From NCBI RefSeq assembly GCF_024584705.1, contig NZ_CP097384.1, positions 62,001 through 126,000 on the forward strand: DNA of 64,000 bases. Direction: 5' to 3'. The notes below the pieces were generated by a model. That model did not search any database, was not told the origin of the DNA, and worked only from the letters and a program-made list of their open reading frames with translations. Positions within the stretch are counted from its first letter, which is position 1. Every line of letters starts with the position of its first letter. A program made the translations under genes and the position numbers. Of the stretch, positions 57,204-64,000 are shown one piece after another. Source of the stretch: Blastopirellula sp. J2-11 (GTDB taxonomy: Bacteria; Planctomycetota; Planctomycetia; Pirellulales; Pirellulaceae).

Positions 57204-60200
57204 TCACGCTTCGTCGTCGTCTTCGTACTCTTCGTCATCCGCTTCCGAAGGCGTGAGCGACGTTTGCCACGGATCGATCTCGTCATGCAATTGCTCAATC
57301 CCGAGCATCTTTTGCGGTACGAACAGCGCTTCTTGCTCCTCGTCGTCGCCGCCAAAGTGCCGTCGCCGCTCGATCTTCATCACTTCCGCTTCCAACGCAA
57401 CCAACCAGCCCGGGACGTCGAGACCGACGCCGCTAGGCTCTTCGACCAGAACATCCGCTTCTTTGCGGAGCAGCTCGAATGCGGTATGCATTGGTCCGCC
57501 TGCTTCTTCCATCGCTTGCTCGACCAGCGAGCAGACGCGATCAACCGCCAACGGCTGTAAGAATCGTTGGTGGATGCGATCGGCGATGGTCGGCATGCGC
57601 ATCGAGTACTTTTGCTGCAATTCGCCGAGCTGAGCGACAAACTTATTCGCCTCGTCGCCGATCCGTTCGGCCAGCGCGCGACGCCATAGCTGAGCCGCTT
57701 CGGCATGGCCGCGTCGCACCAGGATTTCATGCGCCAGCACGACCGGCTTCAGGTTCCACTCGATCCGCTCGTACATCGTTTGCAGGCGGAGGAAATCGAG
57801 GAACATATACAGGAGTTCGCCCCGATCGCTTTGCGTGGTGGTGCTGTTGTAGTCGCGATATTCCGGATAGTTTTCGAGCACCGCTTCCAGCGTCATCGTG
57901 ATGCATTCCACCGCGCGGCGCTGGTCACGTTCGTCCTGGATCGCCATCACAAACGCCGGCCAATCTTCCTCGATCATTTCGCTCCGAATGCGATCGATCC
58001 AGACGTGAACTCCTTGATGCAAGATCGAGCGAATGTTGCCCCGGTTGAAGAAGTATTGGGTAAACAAGTCGCCGCCGTAGCTTTCGATGAACGTCTTGAT
58101 CTGCGTCCACCGCGGTTCGTCCTGAAACTTTTCGACTGCCGACAGCCGCAACGTGCGACTGTGGTGCAGCCAGACGATCAGCATGTGCTGCGTGATCTGT
58201 TCCAGGCACTCGACAAGTTCGGTCTCGACGGTGCGGGTCTTCTTTTTGCTTTTGGAGCCGGCTTTCCATTGTTTCGACGAATCGGAAAGTGCGCTGACCA
58301 GCGACGTATAGGCGGTTTCAAAGAGCGAATCGAACTCGGTGACGGCGCTCGGACCAACGGGATTGTCGCGCTCCATTGCGCGGGCGATTTCCAGCAGTTG
58401 CCGCGTTCGCTCGAACATGCCGAGCCGCGGCAGCCAGGCGAGCAGTTCGCGAATCGCTCCTTGGCGAACGCGGGCCGCGACGATTTGACCCGGCGCGCCC
58501 CCTTTGCCGATCGGGATGTAGAGGAGCGGTTTCGACGTCACAGCTTCGATAAACTCTTGCCAAGGATCGCCTGCTTCGCCGGCGCGATCGGCCAGCAGAG
58601 AGGTCAGCACGAGCACGCCTTGGCGATGTTCGTCGGCCAATTCCGGCGGAAGTTGCTGCTGAAACGTCAGCGCTGTTTGCGACGTCTCGTTGTTGGAACG
58701 GACCGCGGCCGCTTCGAGCAAGCGAGCCGACGAGGCGGCCGCCGCTGCGGTGATGATCGTCCGCTCCAGCACAAATTCTTTGATCGCTCGTTGGCGGTCA
58801 AAATCGATCATCGACTGATGATCGCCGGCAGGGCGGGGCAATTGATAACGATGCACCGAGGCTAGCAACTGCAACAAGCCGCCCAGGTTAGAGACAGCGC
58901 GCTCGCGCATCTCGATCAGACGATCGGCGGCTTCCGCATTGGCCGGCTGCATCGCCGCTTCCATCGCCGTCATGCGCCAAAGTCGCGCAATGCACTCGAG
59001 GAACAATAGTCGCAGATTGACGCGACGCGATTCGGCGTGCAGTTCTTCCTTGCTTTCTTCCGCCGAAGAATCAGAGCCTTGCACGTCCCCTTCGACGCCG
59101 TCGTCGGTACTATCGATGTAGGTGACTTCTTCGTAGGCCGCGCCGTACAGGTCGTCTTCGTCGCTGGGAGGTTCGGCGAACAGCGCCGCGAGATCGCCGC
59201 CGCCGCCGTTTTGTTTGCCGCCAGAGAGCCACGTCGGCGGATTCCAGTAATCGCCGGCGTTCGCTTCCATAAAGTCGAACATGCGGCAGGCGAGCATCCA
59301 GCGTTTCTCGGGCGACGTTTCGGTTCGCCGCATCCGTCGCATCCATTCGCGGGCCATCGGAAAGAACGACGCTTCTCCCAGTTGCAACGGAACGTGGTCA
59401 GCTCGTTCGAGCCAATGAATCAGCAGCGACAATGCAGCGACAAAGTCATTGCGTTCCAGCAACGCTTCGATCACCAGCGCGTACGCTTTCGGCGAGTCGA
59501 ACATCGCAGCGTGCGGCGCCCAAAAGCCGACATCGCCGGTCGCCGCGCCCCCTTGATGCCAAAGCCGCAGCGCTGACGCAACATGCTGAGCGGCGTCAAA
59601 CGCTTCTGCGGCGTTGATCGCTTCGACGCTCGAAACTTCGTGCGCGGCGAACTTGCCCCACCACTCCGAGAAGGAGGAGAATCGCTTCTCAATTTGGGTA
59701 GCGGCGTCGGCGTCATTGATCGCGGCCGCTTCGCTCCAGATGCGAGACATCAGATTCATGATGATCTCCGTCATCTGCAACAGATCGTCGACGCGATGAT
59801 CGCGGACGCTGTTTTCCATCGACGGAAATAGACTGAACTGCGCCTCGAATCCTAAGATATTCCAAGGATCGACCAGAGCGCCGCAGGCGATCCCCCGATG
59901 CAGGCGATCGATGATCTTGTCGACATACTCGACGGCCGAGCCGAGCTCACGATGATCGACCGCCTGATTCGACAACGTCACAAAACAGACGATCCGACAA
60001 CTCATGCGAGCCGACGCGGTCGGAACGACATCGACCTGGTGGCCTGCTTCTTCCGGATAGCCCATCCGTGCAAACAGCTGAGCCAGATGGACGTGCGCCA
60101 ATTGGCGAGCGCGGCGCTGACTGAGGACGCCGTTCAAATGTTGCCGAGCGGCTCCAAACGGCTGCCGGCGAATGATCGCCTCTTGTTGCAGCCGCTTGCC

Positions 60201-61214
60201 ATGCTCCCCTTCGATCTTATGGACCAATTCGGCGTAAAAGCGATCACGATAACTGGCGATCTGCGGCAACAGCGTCGCCAATGTGACGTCCGAAGTGTAA
60301 GTGTCTGGTCCTCGCCCCGAGATGCCGGCGCCCATCAAGATGACGCCGGCCAAGACGGCGGCCGCTTCGACTTCCAGTTCTTCGAGCGTCGCTTCTTGCC
60401 CCTCTTCGACGCGACGCATCAGCGCATCAAGCGTCACTTGCTGGACCACGAATCGGCGATAGCGGCCGGTCGTGTCGATATGATCGGGGTCCCACTGACC
60501 GAATTGATAGTTGGGGCGTTTGTTGACCGGGTGATCGAAATCGTAGGCGCGAGGATCGAACGCCAACTCTTCCAGCATGTCGGGTTCAAAGCAGGCGTCG
60601 TGCAGGATATCGGGGCTGGTCGCTTGGATCAGTTCCAGCGCTTTGGTCGTGACACGATAGTAACGACCAATCGAGACGCCTGCCCCGGCCAGAAAAATTG
60701 GCACTGGGCGACAATACTCATGGTCGTAGGGTCGCATCCGGCGTGACTGCAGTGCGGCGATCGGTCGATGACCGATATAGTCATTCAGCAGGCCGATCGC
60801 GCCGGCGCGAACTCGCTCCACTTCATCCCATGGCCCCCCTTGCTGGAGGGTCGCCTCAGCGGCACGAACGACAAAGTAGGGGAGGAAGATCGCTTCATCG
60901 ACTTGGTGAAAGAGGAGATCGCGGTGAAATTCGAGATAGCCAGGAAGCACATGGTCAAACAGGCAGCTCAATACCCCGGCCGCTTGTTCGGTATCGGCGA
61001 ACGCGGCCGAACTGCCGGACAGGCGGGTCAATTCTTCCCGTAGCGCATCCCCCAAACGAGCCCAAGTGGGGCGAGACCGCGGTTCTCCCGGCGCAACGGC
61101 GGCATAGAGTTCATTCAACGCCGAGGCGAACTTCGGGTCGTAGGCGCCGGCAGAAAAGTTCAGATAGCCCAGCGTTCTTTCGATTTGAGTCGAGAATTGG
61201 CTCAACGAGGGCAT
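57204..61214 (-). CDS. Giant planctomycete protein of unknown function (1336 residues)
   Basis: 1336 residues without a signal peptide or membrane segment, so probably cytoplasmic. The N terminus is MPSLSQFSTQIERTLGYLNF. It is mostly helical, with many Leu/Arg/Glu/Ala segments (FLECIARLWRMTAMEAAMQP, ARMGYPEEAGHQVDVVPTA). There are acidic patches near residues 685-720 (EPPSDEDDLYGAAYEEVTYI, STDDGVEGDVQGSDSSAEES) and at the C terminus (SEADDEEYEDDDEA). I recognise no family; long tetratrico-like helical proteins are possible but no repeat unit is clear. The gene stands alone and is convergent with the His/Gly-rich gene. Confidence 0.85.
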   Translation of the reverse strand: MPSLSQFSTQIERTLGYLNFSAGAYDPKFASALNELYAAVAPGEPRSRPTWARLGDALREELTRLSGSSAAFADTEQAAGVLSCLFDHVLPGYLEFHRDLLFHQVDEAIFLPYFVVRAAEATLQQGGPWDEVERVRAGAIGLLNDYIGHRPIAALQSRRMRPYDHEYCRPVPIFLAGAGVSIGRYYRVTTKALELIQATSPDILHDACFEPDMLEELAFDPRAYDFDHPVNKRPNYQFGQWDPDHIDTTGRYRRFVVQQVTLDALMRRVEEGQEATLEELEVEAAAVLAGVILMGAGISGRGPDTYTSDVTLATLLPQIASYRDRFYAELVHKIEGEHGKRLQQEAIIRRQPFGAARQHLNGVLSQRRARQLAHVHLAQLFARMGYPEEAGHQVDVVPTASARMSCRIVCFVTLSNQAVDHRELGSAVEYVDKIIDRLHRGIACGALVDPWNILGFEAQFSLFPSMENSVRDHRVDDLLQMTEIIMNLMSRIWSEAAAINDADAATQIEKRFSSFSEWWGKFAAHEVSSVEAINAAEAFDAAQHVASALRLWHQGGAATGDVGFWAPHAAMFDSPKAYALVIEALLERNDFVAALSLLIHWLERADHVPLQLGEASFFPMAREWMRRMRRTETSPEKRWMLACRMFDFMEANAGDYWNPPTWLSGGKQNGGGGDLAALFAEPPSDEDDLYGAAYEEVTYIDSTDDGVEGDVQGSDSSAEESKEELHAESRRVNLRLLFLECIARLWRMTAMEAAMQPANAEAADRLIEMRERAVSNLGGLLQLLASVHRYQLPRPAGDHQSMIDFDRQRAIKEFVLERTIITAAAAASSARLLEAAAVRSNNETSQTALTFQQQLPPELADEHRQGVLVLTSLLADRAGEAGDPWQEFIEAVTSKPLLYIPIGKGGAPGQIVAARVRQGAIRELLAWLPRLGMFERTRQLLEIARAMERDNPVGPSAVTEFDSLFETAYTSLVSALSDSSKQWKAGSKSKKKTRTVETELVECLEQITQHMLIVWLHHSRTLRLSAVEKFQDEPRWTQIKTFIESYGGDLFTQYFFNRGNIRSILHQGVHVWIDRIRSEMIEEDWPAFVMAIQDERDQRRAVECITMTLEAVLENYPEYRDYNSTTTQSDRGELLYMFLDFLRLQTMYERIEWNLKPVVLAHEILVRRGHAEAAQLWRRALAERIGDEANKFVAQLGELQQKYSMRMPTIADRIHQRFLQPLAVDRVCSLVEQAMEEAGGPMHTAFELLRKEADVLVEEPSGVGLDVPGWLVALEAEVMKIERRRHFGGDDEEQEALFVPQKMLGIEQLHDEIDPWQTSLTPSEADDEEYEDDDEA

Positions 61215-61592
61215 GTGGTTCCGTTCTGGCCTGGACCGGCGTGCAATTCAAACTGATGCATGGACAAGCTTTGCGGCGCACCCGACTTGGCGCCAGTTAC
61301 GGCCCAAACGGCCGTAAACCCTTCATCCTAGGAAGACCCAGCCAGATGGTCTAGGCGACAGACGCACTCTGACGAGGGCAAAGAAGTCGTAAATGCTTGC
61401 TATTTCAATACTTGGCGACGTTGCATACTCTCCCCGCCCAAAGGAACGAGGCGAAAACTTGCCCTCATGTCTGTCTCTTAACTCTCCTAGATTTCTTACT
61501 TTATCCGCGCTCGGCTCGGTAACGTTGACTATGATAGAGATTGCTTTTCCAGACTCTTTGACCGACGTTTTCGACTCGTTCTGAGGATTTCG
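61215..61592. other. Divergent intergenic region
   Basis: About 380 bases between the divergent genes at 57204-61214 and 61593. Promoters for both should lie here. I see one small palindrome (ACGGCCCAAACGGCCGT, about 61301-61317) and no gene. Confidence 0.45.
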
Positions 61593-63185
61593 ATGACGCT
61601 CCGTTTTTCTCGCTATTTTGCCGTAATCCTTTTTTCGCTGTCGATTTCGTCTGCAGTGCTGGCCCAATATGGGCGCAACATTCTGGACGACGCTAGTCTG
61701 CAGCGCTTAGGGCTCGAAAAGAAGTGGTCGACTCAGCTTCCGATCGGCGTCACCGGCGCCAAGCTCAGTTCGTTGTCGCATACGATCGATGCAGACGACA
61801 TGCAGACCGTTTACGAGGTCAGCTATCTCGGCCGCTCGACGATGTTCTCTTCGCGCGATTTGAATCCCTTTGGCAAACCGCTCGGCGCCGAGGGGGCCAA
61901 AACGAAGGCCGAACAGTTCGTCGCGCGTTTGGATCAAACGAAAGAAGAGCCGAAGCTGACCGAGCATCAGGTTCCCAAGGTCTTGTTGCTTGCACAAAGC
62001 ACCTCTGGAACGCTGAATGCGATTGATGGCCAAACCGGACGCAAGCTTTGGACGCAGTTGCCTGGCCAGCCATTTCATCCGTCGCAAAAAGCGTCAGCCG
62101 ACGGCAAATATGTCGCGACCATCAATGGGCTAACCCTGTATGTCTTGCATCGTGAAAACGGCGAACTCGTTTGGAAACGTAACCTGAGCAGTGCGCCTTC
62201 CGCCGGCGCCGTGATCGGTGAAGGGCATATCTACGCACCGCTGATGAACGGCGTGATCGAGATCTACGACCTGACCGATAGCACCAAGCCGGTTGGTCGA
62301 TTCCAGTCGTTTGGCCAAATTTTCGCGAATCCGACGATTACCGAAGCGACCGTCACATGGCCGACCAATCGGGGCTTTGTCTACGCTGGAAATTCGTTTG
62401 ATGATAAGTTTCGCTATCGCATCGAAGCGACCGGTGAAGTGATTGCACCTACGACGCACTTGGCGCCGAGCCTGAACTTCTTCGCAACGACCAGCGGATA
62501 TGCGTATGGCATTTATCAACGGGACGGCCGCATCGAATGGCGTCGCTCGTTTGGTGAACCGATCGTCGATTCGATCCCCGCCATCGGCAATACCGCCTAT
62601 ATCATTTTGCAGCGCGGCGGCATGCATGCGGTGGACGCCTACACCGGGGAAGAAAAGTGGTACGTCCCAGGCGTTCGTCAATTTCTGGCCGCGAGCGCCG
62701 AACATGTCTATGTCCTGGACGATCGACATCGGCTTTTGAAGTTGGAGCAAGTCTCCGGCGCGATCGAGGCGCAGTTGAGCGTTCGCGACTTCGACTACTT
62801 CTACTCTAACTATGAATCGGACCGGATTATTCTCGGCACCAAGTCAGGCGTCCTGTATGTCTTGCAAGAGCAAGGTAAGGATTTCCCGATGGTTCATATC
62901 CCGCTCAAGACCGGCGAAGAAGAACCGGCCACACCGGAAGAAACCGAAGACAAGAAGCCGGAGACGCCGATGGAAGAGACCAAGCCGGCCAGCAACGATC
63001 CGTTTGGCGGCGGCGACAACCCATTCGGCGGCAGCGACCCGTTTGGCGGCGGAGGCGGCAAAGACGACGCCGACAACTCGGGGGGAAGCGATCCCTTTGG
63101 CGGCGGTTCCAATCCGTTTGGCGGCGGGAGCAACCCGTTCGGCGGCGGAGATGGTGGCGCGATGGATAACCCCTTCGGAAACTAA
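61593..63185 (+). CDS. PQQ-type beta-propeller protein with NPFGG-rich tail
   Basis: 530 residues; GAGGATTTCG precedes the ATG. Signal peptide MTLRFSRYFAVILFSLSISS. The body has YGRNILDDASLQRLGLEKKW, AIDGQTGRKLWTQLPGQPFH, VLHRENGELVWKRNLSSAPS, AVDAYTGEEKWYVPGVRQFL, the propeller blade marks. From residue 440 the tail is Glu/Pro-rich (PATPEETEDKKPETPMEETK) and then Gly/Asn/Phe-rich with about eight (D/N)PFGG units. The NPFGG tail occurs in other planctomycete secreted proteins and may act as a docking or anchoring segment. Function unknown. Confidence 0.9.
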   Translation: MTLRFSRYFAVILFSLSISSAVLAQYGRNILDDASLQRLGLEKKWSTQLPIGVTGAKLSSLSHTIDADDMQTVYEVSYLGRSTMFSSRDLNPFGKPLGAEGAKTKAEQFVARLDQTKEEPKLTEHQVPKVLLLAQSTSGTLNAIDGQTGRKLWTQLPGQPFHPSQKASADGKYVATINGLTLYVLHRENGELVWKRNLSSAPSAGAVIGEGHIYAPLMNGVIEIYDLTDSTKPVGRFQSFGQIFANPTITEATVTWPTNRGFVYAGNSFDDKFRYRIEATGEVIAPTTHLAPSLNFFATTSGYAYGIYQRDGRIEWRRSFGEPIVDSIPAIGNTAYIILQRGGMHAVDAYTGEEKWYVPGVRQFLAASAEHVYVLDDRHRLLKLEQVSGAIEAQLSVRDFDYFYSNYESDRIILGTKSGVLYVLQEQGKDFPMVHIPLKTGEEEPATPEETEDKKPETPMEETKPASNDPFGGGDNPFGGSDPFGGGGGKDDADNSGGSDPFGGGSNPFGGGSNPFGGGDGGAMDNPFGN

Positions 63186-63247
63186 ATCACACTTAGGGGC
63201 GGCTCCCATGGCCATTGCGTCATGACGAGCTGCCCCGATCGGACAAA

Positions 63248-63277
63248 AACGCCGGAATTGCCAGCCGGCGTTCTTTT
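63248..63277 (+). terminator. Intrinsic terminator
   Basis: AACGCCGG (63248-63255) and CCGGCGTT (63265-63272), loop of nine bases, followed by CTTTTG. It ends the propeller gene (stop at 63185). Confidence 0.85.
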
Positions 63278-63399
63278 GTTTCTTGCCGCTTTCTCGCAGG
63301 CCGATTTTCGCAAATCCTCGCGCTGACTCAGCGAATAGCTCTTTAACAAAGAGACGCAGCGATGCGTTCGTTTTGCGCCAATTTGCAAAGGAGCCAAAG

Positions 63400-63813
63400 A
63401 TGCGGAATCCGACGATCTATCTCGCCAGTCTCGTTATTCTGACCAGTGCTATCGGAACCACTTCGGCAAAGAATGGGATCGCGGCCGCCAGACCGATCAA
63501 CGCTCGCAGGCTCACTCCGCTACGCTTCTCGGCAGCGCCGCCATCCTCAGCGACGTCGGCGCTGTTCGCTCCCAGTCGATCACCTAGGCGAGTCGGCAAG
63601 CCAGGTCCAATGCAGATGGCGATCAAAGCGAAGCGAGAACTGCTGAAGGTGGCGATTTCGTTCGAACGTTATCGAATCGCCCAGCGAAAGTTTCCCCTGA
63701 AGCTGCATGATCAGTTCGAAATCCTCTCCGCCAGATCATCGGATGCGACGTGGAGCACCGAAGGGGACTACTCGCAACTGGCTTGCTTAGCCGCCGACGT
63801 TTTGCGGTCATGA
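63400..63813 (+). CDS. Small secreted basic protein of unknown function
   Basis: 137 residues from the ATG at 63400 (AAAGGAG upstream). Signal peptide MRNPTIYLASLVILTSAIGT (TSA cleavage). The rest is basic and Pro/Ser-rich (RPINARRLTPLRFSAAPPSS) and ends with a helical part (QMAIKAKRELLKVAISFERY). No family recognised. Its last 46 bases overlap the convergent partial gene on the minus strand. The composition is less typical than for the neighbours; the gene is plausible because of its site and signal. Confidence 0.6.
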   Translation: MRNPTIYLASLVILTSAIGTTSAKNGIAAARPINARRLTPLRFSAAPPSSATSALFAPSRSPRRVGKPGPMQMAIKAKRELLKVAISFERYRIAQRKFPLKLHDQFEILSARSSDATWSTEGDYSQLACLAADVLRS

Positions 63814-64000
63814 CGATAGAAGACGATATCCAATTGAGAGATTGTCGGTTTCGGTTGCGCTTGCAGCGCCTGACCCCAACGACGCAGTTTGCGGAACAAC
63901 GCAAAGCGTCTTTTGCTTTGACGATCTAGAACGTGCAGGCTGACAATTAAGCGGGCGACACGCGTCGACGCAGGTTGCATCTCGCGAAATTCGATGACTT
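63768..64000 (-). CDS. C-terminal end of a basic protein, cut by the window edge
   Basis: The minus-strand frame is open from the right edge (64000) to the stop at 63768. It reads VIEFREMQPASTRVARLIVS, then HVLDRQSKRRFALFRKLRRW and PTISQLDIVFYRHDRKTSAA. The start lies beyond the window. Basic and helical; no family recognised. It overlaps the convergent gene's 3' end by 46 bases, which makes one of the two doubtful; the absence of stops over 77 codons in a GC-rich region is weak support. Confidence 0.4.
   Translation of the reverse strand, partial: VIEFREMQPASTRVARLIVSLHVLDRQSKRRFALFRKLRRWGQALQAQPKPTISQLDIVFYRHDRKTSAAKQASCE

Overview
The window looks like a chromosomal segment of a planctomycete, most likely of the Pirellulaceae (Blastopirellula/Bremerella-like; inferred from gene content, not from a marker gene). 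The pointers are three DUF1559 prepilin-like proteins with the N-terminal FTLVELLVVIAIIGVLI signature, four PQQ-type beta-propeller proteins, a very Cys-rich secreted protein, a BlaI/BlaR1-type pair with a long repetitive tail, a 1336-residue protein I cannot place, and many short palindromic repeats between genes. There is one tRNA (His) and no rRNA, CRISPR array or intact insertion sequence.

Layout. 0-6.3 kb: end of an M32 carboxypeptidase, an FMN reductase, a Cys-rich envelope protein, a repeat cluster, two tandem paralogous barrel-like proteins, a DinB protein and tRNA-His. 6.9-16 kb: three DUF1559 genes, each next to a small lipoprotein gene, plus a Tat-exported PHP-like protein, an MddA-like methyltransferase and small unknown genes. 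16-24 kb: dNTP triphosphohydrolase, PIN-TRAM membrane protein, a decayed nucleotidyltransferase gene, a barrel plus beta-helix surface protein, a MerR/GyrI-like regulator and a ferredoxin/PII pair. 24-30 kb: a lone DnaB-N/RepA-like ATPase among repeats, a PQQ propeller followed closely by a STAS protein, and SufS. 30-38 kb: TfoX, DinB, SRPBCC, GNAT, BshC-like and GT2 genes, a ParD/ParE-type module whose toxin is frameshifted, and Nif3. 38-45.8 kb: a YceI lipoprotein, a receiver-like protein lacking the phospho-Asp, a pair of PQQ propeller genes and a cupin. 45.8-50 kb: the Cys-rich protein and a tandem family of zinc-ribbon membrane proteins with a duplicated tail fragment. 50-57 kb: a DinG-like helicase, an exonuclease/phosphatase-lamin tail protein, then BlaI, BlaR1 and a His/Gly-rich protein. 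57-64 kb: the giant protein, a fourth PQQ propeller with an NPFGG tail, and two genes at the edge.

Most genes encode envelope or secreted products and stand alone or in pairs; nothing here forms a long pathway operon. The most unusual points are: an inverted-repeat element that supplies the stop codons of two convergent genes and carries a 28-bp insertion, with a related perfect copy inside the ATPase gene; the broken ParE toxin behind an intact antitoxin; an in-frame C-terminal copy directly after the stop codon of a zinc-ribbon gene; and repeat motifs (GPRDG) shared by BlaR1 and the protein encoded next to it. All functional calls rest on reading motifs by eye; no database search was run.
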